A model generated the notes under the pieces. It was given only the letters and a program-made list of their open reading frames with translations. It was not told where the DNA came from and did no database searches. DNA of 13,553 nucleotides, taken from the NCBI GenBank assembly GCA_045613125.1, contig JAZLAM010000027.1:1-13553 (forward strand), read 5' to 3'. Below, one piece after another: positions 6,415-13,553 of this stretch. A program made the position numbers and the translations under genes. How positions within the stretch are numbered: the first letter of the stretch is position 1; each line of letters opens with the position of its first letter. The DNA is from JAFTYO01 sp045613125. GTDB taxonomy: Bacteria > Pseudomonadota > Alphaproteobacteria > RF32 > CAG-239.

Positions 6415-6476
6415 GTGTATTAATAAAAAGTAATAGTTTTAAATAAAAATATTTTTTGTTAGTTTATTGTGAAAAT

Positions 6477-7637
6477 TTAAGCATCTAATACTTGCACAGA
6501 TTTCAGCAAACGGTCTTTATCAAAATGCGAGTATCTTATAGTCATTTTTATATCTTTATGTCCTAATAACTCTTTTACTTCATAAATAGGCACACCTTTA
6601 TCAACGAGTCTGCTTGCGTAAGTATGTCGTAAAGAATGAAAAACAATTTTTTGTTTTCGATCTGTAATACCTTTATTAATACCTAATGTTTTTACGGCTC
6701 GTTCAAATGTTCTTGAAATATGTTTTATTTGTTCTCCATTACGACTCGTAAATAAAAGTTTGTTACCTTCATCTTGATTGAGTTTTGATAACTCTTCTTG
6801 AACACGTTTTGTCATGTAAGCATATCTATCCGTGCCATTTTTAGTATCTCTTAAAAGCATTAATCGTTTTTCTAAATTAATATCTGCCCAAGTTAGCTTG
6901 AAAATTTCTCCGGCACGCAAACCACAGTCAGCCGAAATAAGAGCTATTAAATAAACTAAATAGCTGTGTTTTTTGAGTTCATCCAAAAGATTATTTAAAT
7001 CTTCTTCTGAAAGAAAATTCATTCTACTGTTATCTTCTTTTTTTAGTTCATCAAATTTTGATGCAGGGTTAATACCGGAATATAAATCATGTTTAATTGC
7101 AAAATTAAAAATCTGTCTTGTTAATGCAATGGCATAATTTTTTGACCGATTAGATAAATGTGCTTTTTCCATTTTATCCAATAAGCTATTGAGGCTAATG
7201 CGGCTAATGAGGTTTAACTTAAGATCCCCAAAAAAAGGATTAAGCCATTTTTCATATAAGCCAATTTCTCTCTCAACAGTTGATTTTTTATTCTTTCTTT
7301 TAATATGAGGTTTGTAATAATTTTCAAATAAATCTGAAAAAGTTATTTCTTTAAGTTGTTTTTGTTTTAAGGCTTCCTCATTAGCTATTTTTTCCTGTTG
7401 GCGTTGTTCTCTTTGTTCTTTATAAGAAAAGGCTTTACCAGTCTCAATATCTTTAATAAGGGCTGAACGAATGTTGTAAACTTCTTCGGCTGTATATCCT
7501 TCTGACTTCCAACCTATAGTTTCTTCACGTCTTATTCCATTAACAGTATAACGAATAGAATATGATGTATCTTTTTTATTTAAAATGTGTCCGTAAGTAA
7601 CTTTTTCTCTGACACCTGGAAATTTATTTTTTCTCAT
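6477..7637 (-). CDS. Phage-type tyrosine recombinase (integrase)
   Basis: I start this at the ATG at 7637 (386 residues), which has an AAAGGA site at the right distance; a TTG at 7661 is in frame but less likely. The N-terminal 80 residues (SYSIRYTVNGIRREETIGW) resemble an arm-site DNA-binding domain, followed by a charged linker. The core-binding domain runs about 97-195 (FSDLFENYY to FNFAIKHDL). The catalytic domain is complete: Arg241 in CGLRAGE, Lys266 in DTKNG, His334 and Arg337 in HSLRHTYASRL, His360 in LLGHKD and the nucleophile Tyr369 in TIRYSHF. It should insert and, with a directionality factor, excise the element. The tRNA-His fragment 160 bp upstream marks its attachment site. Length and domain order are normal for island and satellite integrases. 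Confidence 0.95.
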   Translation of the reverse strand: MRKNKFPGVREKVTYGHILNKKDTSYSIRYTVNGIRREETIGWKSEGYTAEEVYNIRSALIKDIETGKAFSYKEQREQRQQEKIANEEALKQKQLKEITFSDLFENYYKPHIKRKNKKSTVEREIGLYEKWLNPFFGDLKLNLISRISLNSLLDKMEKAHLSNRSKNYAIALTRQIFNFAIKHDLYSGINPASKFDELKKEDNSRMNFLSEEDLNNLLDELKKHSYLVYLIALISADCGLRAGEIFKLTWADINLEKRLMLLRDTKNGTDRYAYMTKRVQEELSKLNQDEGNKLLFTSRNGEQIKHISRTFERAVKTLGINKGITDRKQKIVFHSLRHTYASRLVDKGVPIYEVKELLGHKDIKMTIRYSHFDKDRLLKSVQVLDA

Positions 7638-7796
7638 TAAAAATCCTTTCTTGTTTTTCAATTTATCCTCAGTATATCCCCTTTGGATTGCAAAGAAAAT
7701 GTCGCTACGTTACACGTAGATACGATTTGGAGAAAAAAATTTTAAAAATAAGTGATTGTTTTTGTTTGTTTTGTGTATCAGTGTGTGTAAAATTTG
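7638..7796. other. Element end between integrase and attachment site
   Basis: No gene is supported here. It holds the integrase leader with a possible minus-strand -10 box (TATACT, 7676-7671) that lacks a convincing -35. It also has two small inverted repeats: CTTTG/CAAAG with a 5-base spacer at 7681-7695 and CTACGT-TAC-ACGTAG at 7705-7719. A T/G-rich stretch (7751-7790) follows. Such a region between int and att commonly carries integrase arm sites, which would fit these repeats, but that is inference. Confidence 0.4.
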
Positions 7797-7845
7797 CGGT
7801 TTGTGGTACCGGTTGTCGTCGGTTCGAGCCCGATCGTTCGCCCCA
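7797..7845 (+). pseudogene. tRNA-His 3' fragment (anticodon GTG), attachment-site remnant
   Basis: Read on the plus strand this gives the anticodon loop TTGTGGT (7801-7807, anticodon GTG 7803-7805) with its 3' stem ACCGG, and a 5-base variable loop. A T arm follows: stem GTCGG/CCGAT around TTCGAGC. Then come a 7-base acceptor strand CGTTCGC, discriminator C (7842) and encoded CCA (7843-7845). The 5' stem of the anticodon arm reads GCGGT where pairing wants CCGGT, so tRNA homology starts at about 7797. Neither a D arm nor the matching 5' acceptor (expected GCGAACG, with G before it) lies upstream. C73 is the classical tRNA-His discriminator. The native terminator follows. This is the 3' part left at one end when an element integrates in the anticodon arm; the complete tRNA should be rebuilt at the far end. 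Confidence 0.82.
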
Positions 7846-7851
7846 GATTTT

Positions 7852-7877
7852 ACTCTGCTATAGTGCAGAGTTTTTTT
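7852..7877 (+). terminator. Rho-independent terminator of the original tRNA-His gene
   Basis: ACTCTGC (7852-7858) pairs with GCAGAGT (7865-7871) around a 6-base loop and is followed by T up to 7877. It lies 6 bases after the CCA, as expected for a single tRNA transcript, and supports the fragment being the native 3' end. The next 115 bp up to truA hold no feature I can support; no clear promoter or strong ribosome site for truA is visible. Confidence 0.88.
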
Positions 7878-7992
7878 ATGCAAACATCGGACTCTCAGGT
7901 TCTCACCCGTCTTGTTTCTTATTGCTCGCTTTTTGTAAAGCACTTCTTTATAAAAAACTTGCAAACGCAATAAAAATAAGCTAAAAAAAGTC

Positions 7993-8736
7993 ATGACAAG
8001 ATATAAAATTAGCATAGAATATGACGGAACAAACCTGTTAGGTTGGCAAAAACAACAAGAAGGGCCCACGGTTCAAGCTTATCTTGAACAGGCTCTGTTT
8101 GGTTTTTCGCACCAACAAATTGAGGTTGTTGCCGCCGGACGAACAGATGCCGGAGTTCACGCAACAGCTCAAGTTGCTCATTTTGATTTAGATACAAATA
8201 TGGAGCTTTTCCGTTTGCGTGAAGCTTTCAACGCTCTTTTAAGAGATATGGGCGCACCTGTAAGTGTCCTTGATATAGAAGCAGTTGATTCTGATTTTCA
8301 CGCAAGGTTTAGTGCAAAAGGGCGAGGCTATATTTATAAGATATTAAATCGGCGTGCACGTCCGGTTTTACAAAAAAATCGTGTGTGGTGGGTTCCTTTT
8401 CCTTTAGATGTTGAAGCCATGATAGAAGGAGCAAAACATCTTTTAGGTCATCATGATTTTAGCTCTTTCCGAGGTGCCGGTTGTCAAGCTTTGTCACCTG
8501 TAAAAACTTTAGATAAGCTTGATATAATGGTAAACGGTGATGAGATAGATTTTATTGTTGAAGCTCGTTCGTTTTTATATCATCAGGTTCGCAACATGGT
8601 CGGCACTTTAAAAATGGTTGGTGACGGACATTTAAAACCGGAAGATGTCAAGACCATATTGGAAAGCAAACAAAGAAGCTCTGCCGGGATGACGGCGCCG
8701 GCTTCAGGATTATATTTAAATAAAGTTGTATATTAA
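7993..8736 (+). CDS. truA: tRNA pseudouridine(38-40) synthase TruA
   Basis: This 247-residue protein has the normal TruA length. TruA converts uridines 38, 39 and 40 of the tRNA anticodon arm to pseudouridine in the cytoplasm. The catalytic aspartate is Asp52 in the family signature AAGRTDAGVHA (47-57). Other family blocks are YDGTNLLGWQ near the N-terminus, FHARFSAKGRGYIYKI, HDFSSFRGAGC, and FLYHQVRNMVGTL followed by the SSAGMTAPASGLYL terminus. The ATG at 7993 gives the canonical N-terminus, although the upstream ribosome site is weak. Base composition is clearly less AT-rich than in the element to the left, as expected for a core gene. It is the first complete host gene beyond the integration scar. 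That it follows a tRNA gene is probably coincidence. Confidence 0.97.
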   Translation: MTRYKISIEYDGTNLLGWQKQQEGPTVQAYLEQALFGFSHQQIEVVAAGRTDAGVHATAQVAHFDLDTNMELFRLREAFNALLRDMGAPVSVLDIEAVDSDFHARFSAKGRGYIYKILNRRARPVLQKNRVWWVPFPLDVEAMIEGAKHLLGHHDFSSFRGAGCQALSPVKTLDKLDIMVNGDEIDFIVEARSFLYHQVRNMVGTLKMVGDGHLKPEDVKTILESKQRSSAGMTAPASGLYLNKVVY

Positions 8737-8746
8737 ATATTTCATT

Positions 8747-8774
8747 AAAAAAGACATCTTTCGATGTCTTTTTT
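8747..8774. terminator. Bidirectional terminator between truA and the autotransporter gene
   Basis: AAAAAAGACATC (8747-8758) and GATGTCTTTTTT (8763-8774) form a perfect 12-bp stem around the loop TTTC, with a T-run on either strand. It lies 10 bases after the truA stop and 8 bases from the autotransporter stop (8783), so it serves both convergent genes. Confidence 0.92.
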
Positions 8775-8782
8775 GTCGTTTA

Positions 8783-11700
8783 TCAGAAATTATATTTTAT
8801 ACCCAGATTAACCTCTAACGGATTTTCATCTTCAATAAACTGTTTGAACTTACCATAGAAAGTAAACGGTTTATAGTTATAATCCAATCCAAAACTAAAC
8901 ATAGCTCTATCACGATCATAAATATTTTCATAATCGGTTATCAAATATGTTCCGTCCATACCATACATCGATGCTTCCAAACTATGATACGGATTAGAAA
9001 ATTCGTGATAGTACATTGCGTTTGCACTAAAACTCAAGCTACTATGTTCATTAATCTGAACATCTTTTCTAACATTAAAGCCCAAGCCCATCTCAACTGA
9101 TAAATTGTTCTCAGCTTCTGCTCTGATTGCTAAGTTTTTGTTTTTATCCTCACGAATTCTATTTTGATAATAACCCAAAACATTTAATTCTGCTATCGGC
9201 TCAATTATTACATATCCTAAATCAAATTTGTAACGAAGAGCATTACTCAAACCATATACCCATGAAGTTAAGTCTGATTCAAACTTGCCATTTGATGTAT
9301 AACGCTCATATTCACCATCTGAATAGCCGAAACGAGCGATTGAAGCAAAACTTAATCCGCTTTCTTGGATATATGATACAGGAACAAATGCCTGCACCAT
9401 CAAATCTTCACGATTCGAATCATCATCATAATTGCTTCTAAACTGAGTTATACCCATACCGAAACCTTTTCTGATAAGATTATCTCCTTCTACATCATAC
9501 ATAAAGTACATCGTATTAGCATAGTTTTCATAACCCGTTAAGATACCTTTTGTATCTCTTGATTTATACAAATAATCATAACCAACCATTTTGCGTTCAA
9601 CACCTGTTGCCGTAAACAATTCATCATTTAAGGTTGTTGTAAGGTTTCTTAAAACGCTCATATTTTCTTGCACAAAGTTAGGAATTAAACCATATCCCAA
9701 AAGCTCTGCCTCTGTCTCAGAATATGCACCGGAACTTGCTTTTTTCAAATTGCTAAACAATACCGAATTATTTTGTGCCAAATAGTTTTGCTCTAAAAAC
9801 TCAGCAATAGATAAAGAAGATGACAGTCCATCAAACGATTTACGTGTCATAACAACATCGGCACTATCTTTATCTTGATTTTTCTCTACTGTTGCATCAA
9901 ACATCGCAGAACTTGAAACTGCATTCACATCAATTTCTGAGCTCTTTAGGGCGTCTTTTTCAACATATGTGTCTTCAAACCCATCTTCAACCACACTGGA
10001 ATCAACAGCCATTGTACCGGCAAGCGAGAGAGCTTCATAAACGCCTCCTTTACCTAAAGCCATTGTACCGGCTATGCTATCAAAATCAAGTGCTGATGCA
10101 ACAGATGTTGTTCCCAAGTTTGTAAGTTGAGAAGTTGCATCAATATAAATATAATTTCCTACAGCACATGAACTACCTACACAATTAGCTCCATTAATTG
10201 AGATAGTTCCTTTATTCTCCACCCTTGCTCCATTAAGTGCATAAATACCATAAGCAGTTGTTGAATTTGAAGCAGTAATAATAATCTGCGAATCCCTTTC
10301 GACTGTTACATCTGAATGTTCAGCATAGATACCATAAGTGTCTTCCGGACCACTATTCTCTACCTTAATTATACCACTGGTTGTCAAAGAAGAGTTACCT
10401 CTTACCGTAATACCAAAAGCAAAGCCACCAGTAGTCTTTACCTCTATATTTCCATTATGAGTGGCTGTTACATCATCTGCAAGATAAATACCATAAGCAG
10501 TTCCATAATCGGTGGTCGCTTTGATGTTTGACCCTGCATCAGTAATTAAAACTCCACCGGTCAAATATGCTCCATAAGCATTTCCATAGTTATCACCGCT
10601 GACTCTTACATCTATGTCCCCTCTATGCTTTACGTATGAGGGTCTATCTGAAAATACACCATAAGAATAGCCGTCAACCTCACTACTTACGTTTATTTTC
10701 GAACCTTCATATGTTATAAGATTCCCTCCTTTATTGGTAAAATAAACACCATAAGCATCGCTATCTGCTGTAAATACTTCTATTTCTCCATTATGATTTA
10801 TGTATGAAGAGTTTAAATAATAAATACCATAAGCGTTATCTGAACAATTGGTACTTTCTGCTCTTATTGTTGAGCCTGCTGATGTGGTAATCATTCCACC
10901 AGAGCTAAAAATACCATAAGCTTTACCATCTTTAGATTTTGCAGATATAGATCCTTTATGAGTTATACGATGACTGCCATTAACATAGATACCATAAGCC
11001 ATCCCTGAATTAGTATTTTCTGACGTAATACTACCGGTATTTATAACATCTCCGCTATTACCAGTTGCATACATACCAAATACATTACCGCTTCCGCTAC
11101 TTTTAACATTAATGATTGCCTTGTCTGTTACCAAATGCTCTCCGTCGTAGAACTCTAATGTGCCTGCATAAAAATCTGTAATATTAAACAAGCTATTAAA
11201 TAAACTTCCTTTACCATACATCCCGTATACATTACCGGAACCTATGCTTTCTATATTAATTTCAGATATTCTATTAATTTTATTCAAATCTATAGAAACA
11301 TCACCATCTATATATTGTGCCAAAGCATATATGCTTGTATTTTCTCCGCCATAAACACCATAAACATCTCCATTGCCTCCGGTAGCTGGAGATTTACCAT
11401 CGATACTAGCGCCATTTTGAATGTAAATTCCAACTTCTTCACTACCATTTTTATTATAATCTTCTTCTTGCGACCTTAATAATGATAAGAAAATATTTTT
11501 AGCATTATCAGATTTCATACCATAAATCGTAGCATTAACATAATTATTTATTGATATTTTAGCGCTTACGTTCAGTTCCGAATTTTCTTGTGCAACAGAA
11601 TCTAGGTCAACATAAGAAAGATATAAATCTCCACTATTACCTTTGATGTCTCCCACAGCAGTCCCATTGCTATTATATTCTTTACCTATTACATCTGCTA

Positions 11701-13553
11701 TTTTATTATTATTTATATTAATATCTTCATTAACATAATTTTCTTTTATCTTACATTGACCATCTACAAAGATATATCCTGCATCACAAATACAAGTATC
11801 TCCTTGTTGTGTTCCATGTGTGCCACAATTTAACGTTGCATGACAATCTGTTGTTCCGTATTTATCATATCCTACATCACAAACACATTCTGCTCCTTGC
11901 TGTGAACTGTTCGTACCACAATTTAAAGTTTTATGACATTCTGCAGTTCCATAGGTATCATATCCATCGGCACATCTATCACAAAATGTACCGGTATAAC
12001 CATTATCGCAAATACAATCATCTCCTTGTTGCGTACCATGTAAACCACAAGCTGATGTTAAATGACATTCTTCTGTTCCATAATGATCATAACCTACATC
12101 ACACTCATCACACAATGTACCGGCATATCCCGTTTCACAAACACATGCGGCACCTTGCTGTGTACCATGTGCACAACCTAGTGTTCTATGACAGTCTGAT
12201 GTTCCGTAATAATCATATCCATCTATACAAACACAAGTATCTCCTTGTTGAGCCTCGTGCGCATCACAGCTTAATGTTGCATGACATTCTGTTGTTCCGT
12301 AGGTATCATAACCTGTATCACACTCGTTACACAATGTTCCTGTATAACCTGTTTCACATTCACAGACATTGCCTTGTTGGGTTCCATGTTCACAGCTCAA
12401 TGTTTCATGACACTCTGTCGTCCCGTATTTTCCATAACCTTCTGCGCATTCATTACAAAATTGTCCTGTATATCGACTTTTACATTCACATGCATTTTCT
12501 ATTTGAGTTCCGGTTGAACCTTGTTGTTGATCACAATATAAATTCACATAACAAGTATCGTTTAAATTAATATATTCTGATGCACACTCATTACACAACG
12601 TGCCAGTATATCCTGTTTCACAAACGCATGCGGCACCTTGCTGCGAACCATTTACACACTCTAATGTCGCATGACATGCTGTAGTTCCGTAGGTATCATA
12701 ACCTGGTGCACAAGTATCACACAACGCACCGGCATATCCTGTTTCACAAACACATTCTGCTCCTTGCTGTGAACCATTTACACACTCTAATGTCGCATGA
12801 CATGCTGTAGTTCCATATTTATCATAGCCCTCAACACATTCATTACAAAACGTATCGGTATATCCTTCATTACATTCGCATGCATCTTCAATTTGAACTC
12901 CTGTTGAGCCTTGTTGTTTGTTACAATACAAATTAATATAACAAGAACCATCCAAGTTGATATAACCTGTTGTACAATTATCACACAACGCACCGGTATA
13001 TCCTGTTTCACAAACACATGCATTTTCTATTTGAGTTCCGGTTGAGCCTTGTTGTTGACTACAATGCAAATCAATATAACAAAGACCATTCAATTTGATA
13101 TAACCCTCGGCACATTCTGTACACAAAGTACCGGTATATCCTGTTTCACAAACACATGCAGATCCTTGCTGCGTACCATGTACACATTCTGATGTTAAAT
13201 GACACTCTGTCGTGCCGTATTTATCATAACCTGGTGCACAAGTATCACACAAAGTACCAGCATATCCTGTTTCACAAACACATTCTGCACCTTGCTGCGA
13301 ACCATTTACACACTCTAATGTCGCATGACATTCTTCTGTTCCGTAGGTATCATAACCCGTTGCACACTCATTACACAACGCACCGGCATATCCTGTTTCA
13401 CAAACACATTCTGCACCTTGCTGCGAACCATTTACACACTCTAATGTCGCATGACATTCTCTTGTTCCATATTTATCATAACCTGGTGCACATTCATTAC
13501 AAAATGTACCATCATATCCGGTTTTACATTCACATGCGTTTTCTATTTGAGTT
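8783..13553 (-). CDS. Giant EGF-repeat autotransporter (type Va), N-terminus beyond the right edge
   Basis: The frame is open from the TGA at 8785-8783 to the right edge, giving 1,589 visible residues; the signal peptide and start are outside. A TTG at 13378 is in frame but lies inside the repeats and is not the start. The domain order is: (1) EGF-like cysteine-rich repeats, 13553 to about 11750; (2) a passenger with 14 YG[IVMA]Y-like motifs, about 11535 to 10230, probably a beta-solenoid; (3) a linker; (4) an autotransporter beta-barrel of about 255 residues (about 9550 to 8786) with alternating strands and the terminal GIKYNF, whose last Phe is the usual outer-membrane assembly signal. The barrel should sit in the outer membrane and carry the repeats to the cell surface, possibly as an adhesin. 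About 80 cysteines in the visible passenger is extreme for this secretion type. The ligand is unknown. Confidence 0.9.
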   Translation of the reverse strand, partial: TQIENACECKTGYDGTFCNECAPGYDKYGTRECHATLECVNGSQQGAECVCETGYAGALCNECATGYDTYGTEECHATLECVNGSQQGAECVCETGYAGTLCDTCAPGYDKYGTTECHLTSECVHGTQQGSACVCETGYTGTLCTECAEGYIKLNGLCYIDLHCSQQQGSTGTQIENACVCETGYTGALCDNCTTGYINLDGSCYINLYCNKQQGSTGVQIEDACECNEGYTDTFCNECVEGYDKYGTTACHATLECVNGSQQGAECVCETGYAGALCDTCAPGYDTYGTTACHATLECVNGSQQGAACVCETGYTGTLCNECASEYINLNDTCYVNLYCDQQQGSTGTQIENACECKSRYTGQFCNECAEGYGKYGTTECHETLSCEHGTQQGNVCECETGYTGTLCNECDTGYDTYGTTECHATLSCDAHEAQQGDTCVCIDGYDYYGTSDCHRTLGCAHGTQQGAACVCETGYAGTLCDECDVGYDHYGTEECHLTSACGLHGTQQGDDCICDNGYTGTFCDRCADGYDTYGTAECHKTLNCGTNSSQQGAECVCDVGYDKYGTTDCHATLNCGTHGTQQGDTCICDAGYIFVDGQCKIKENYVNEDININNNKIADVIGKEYNSNGTAVGDIKGNSGDLYLSYVDLDSVAQENSELNVSAKISINNYVNATIYGMKSDNAKNIFLSLLRSQEEDYNKNGSEEVGIYIQNGASIDGKSPATGGNGDVYGVYGGENTSIYALAQYIDGDVSIDLNKINRISEINIESIGSGNVYGMYGKGSLFNSLFNITDFYAGTLEFYDGEHLVTDKAIINVKSSGSGNVFGMYATGNSGDVINTGSITSENTNSGMAYGIYVNGSHRITHKGSISAKSKDGKAYGIFSSGGMITTSAGSTIRAESTNCSDNAYGIYYLNSSYINHNGEIEVFTADSDAYGVYFTNKGGNLITYEGSKINVSSEVDGYSYGVFSDRPSYVKHRGDIDVRVSGDNYGNAYGAYLTGGVLITDAGSNIKATTDYGTAYGIYLADDVTATHNGNIEVKTTGGFAFGITVRGNSSLTTSGIIKVENSGPEDTYGIYAEHSDVTVERDSQIIITASNSTTAYGIYALNGARVENKGTISINGANCVGSSCAVGNYIYIDATSQLTNLGTTSVASALDFDSIAGTMALGKGGVYEALSLAGTMAVDSSVVEDGFEDTYVEKDALKSSEIDVNAVSSSAMFDATVEKNQDKDSADVVMTRKSFDGLSSSLSIAEFLEQNYLAQNNSVLFSNLKKASSGAYSETEAELLGYGLIPNFVQENMSVLRNLTTTLNDELFTATGVERKMVGYDYLYKSRDTKGILTGYENYANTMYFMYDVEGDNLIRKGFGMGITQFRSNYDDDSNREDLMVQAFVPVSYIQESGLSFASIARFGYSDGEYERYTSNGKFESDLTSWVYGLSNALRYKFDLGYVIIEPIAELNVLGYYQNRIREDKNKNLAIRAEAENNLSVEMGLGFNVRKDVQINEHSSLSFSANAMYYHEFSNPYHSLEASMYGMDGTYLITDYENIYDRDRAMFSFGLDYNYKPFTFYGKFKQFIEDENPLEVNLGIKYNF
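10230..11535 (-). repeat. Degenerate YG[IVMA]Y passenger repeats
   Basis: Fourteen copies of a motif such as AYGIY, VYGMY, AYGVY or SYGVF recur at mostly 25-35 residue spacing. Each is usually followed by a short polar turn and a strand with I/V-x-N/H-x-G (for example THKGSI, NHNGEI, KHRGDI, THNGNI). This pattern suits rungs of a right-handed beta-helix, the usual autotransporter passenger fold. Divergence between copies is much higher than in the EGF array. Confidence 0.75.
11750..13553 (-). repeat. Tandem EGF-like repeat array in the autotransporter gene
   Basis: There are 14 complete units plus partial ones at each end, mostly 42 codons (126 bp) long. Type A units read C-x2-C-x2-GYD-x-YGT-x2-CH-x-T-x2-C, then GxQQG-x2-C-x-C-x2-GY-x-G-x2-C. 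Type B units have YINLNGxCYINLYC and a longer QQQGSTGTQIENAC segment; three are complete (near 13090, 12950 and 12560) and a fourth is cut at the right edge. Each standard unit has six Cys, enough for three disulphides. The copies at 13261-13334 and 13387-13460 are identical over 74 nucleotides, one period apart. The array extends past the window. Confidence 0.9.

Larger units (their letters stand above)
1..7800. mobile_element. Integrated element, right end (satellite- or island-like), left end outside the window
   Basis: The parts that support an integrated element are a complete tyrosine integrase beside a tRNA fragment, an excisionase-like small gene, a Prim-Pol/DUF3987 replication protein, an XRE repressor with paired operators, and a cargo operon. 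No phage structural, terminase or conjugation gene is visible, so a phage satellite or a small integrative island fits better than a full prophage, as far as this part shows. The G+C content is visibly lower than in truA on the host side. The right boundary is the start of tRNA identity near 7797; the exact crossover within the tRNA repeat cannot be fixed without the other end. Confidence 0.75.

Noticed and set aside
7688..7984. Plus-strand frame of 98 codons across the attachment site
   Set aside because: It reads through the tRNA fragment and its terminator, has no ribosome site and an unconvincing composition.
7710..8069. Minus-strand frame of 119 codons over the tRNA fragment and truA start
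   Set aside because: Its GANDRARTDDNRYHKP-like segment is the known false protein produced by reading a tRNA backwards; it overlaps the tRNA fragment, terminator and truA.
11809..12570. Plus-strand frame of 253 codons rich in His, Tyr and Leu
   Set aside because: It is the antisense shadow of the EGF repeat array; its own periodicity comes from the 126-bp repeats.
13376..13378. TTG as the start of the autotransporter
   Set aside because: The frame continues upstream to the window edge with further EGF units, and there is no signal peptide after this TTG.
11750..13553. CRISPR array
   Set aside because: The regular repeats are coding, 126 bp in period, without unique spacers, and translate to EGF-like units on the minus strand.

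Overview
The window reads as two pieces of DNA joined at a tRNA-His remnant near position 7800. The left piece (1 to about 7800) is very AT-rich. It looks like one end of an integrated mobile element, possibly a phage-satellite-type or integrative island. The right piece (about 7800-13553) looks like host chromosome: a tRNA-His 3' fragment with its terminator, the tRNA modification gene truA, and a very large autotransporter with EGF-like repeats that runs off the right edge. The autotransporter beta-barrel shows a Gram-negative host. AT-rich DNA, EGF-like repeats joined to an autotransporter and a C73-type tRNA-His would suit an uncultured, possibly gut-associated alphaproteobacterium of Rhodospirillales type, but that placement is inference only.

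Element, left to right. On the minus strand are a GHKL (HSP90/gyrase-type) ATPase cut by the left edge (1-808) and an XRE-family regulator (914-1261). A divergent control region (1262-1417) follows, with two similar 14-bp palindromes; one of them lies on the -10 box of a rightward promoter. That promoter appears to drive a plus-strand operon: a two-domain GIY-YIG nuclease (1418-2227), a small protein (2283-2531), a small helical protein (2539-2772), a paralogue of the first small protein (2765-3019, GTG start), and a DnaQ-like exonuclease domain with two altered catalytic positions (3016-3558). A bidirectional terminator (3543-3571) separates it from the convergent minus-strand mobility module. 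In transcription order that module is a tyrosine integrase (6477-7637), a small excisionase-like protein (5994-6284) and a Prim-Pol/DUF3987 primase-helicase (3579-5924). Near-identical 18-bp elements lie about 26 bp upstream of the start codons of the last two genes.

Junction. The plus strand at 7797-7845 holds the anticodon arm, variable loop, T arm, 3' acceptor strand and CCA of a tRNA-His (anticodon GTG). The D arm and 5' acceptor strand are absent. The native terminator follows. This is what an element inserted in the anticodon arm leaves at one end; the intact tRNA-His is predicted at the element's other end, outside the window to the left.

Host side. truA (7993-8736) and the autotransporter gene (8783 to beyond 13553) converge on a 12-bp-stem bidirectional terminator. 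The autotransporter has, from N to C terminus, at least 14 cysteine-rich EGF-like units, a passenger with 14 copies of a YG[IVMA]Y-like motif, and a C-terminal beta-barrel ending in Phe.

The most unusual parts are the EGF/autotransporter chimera with about 80 cysteines, the operon of GIY-YIG nuclease, paralogue pair and defective-looking DnaQ controlled by a nearby XRE repressor, and the tRNA-His attachment scar.
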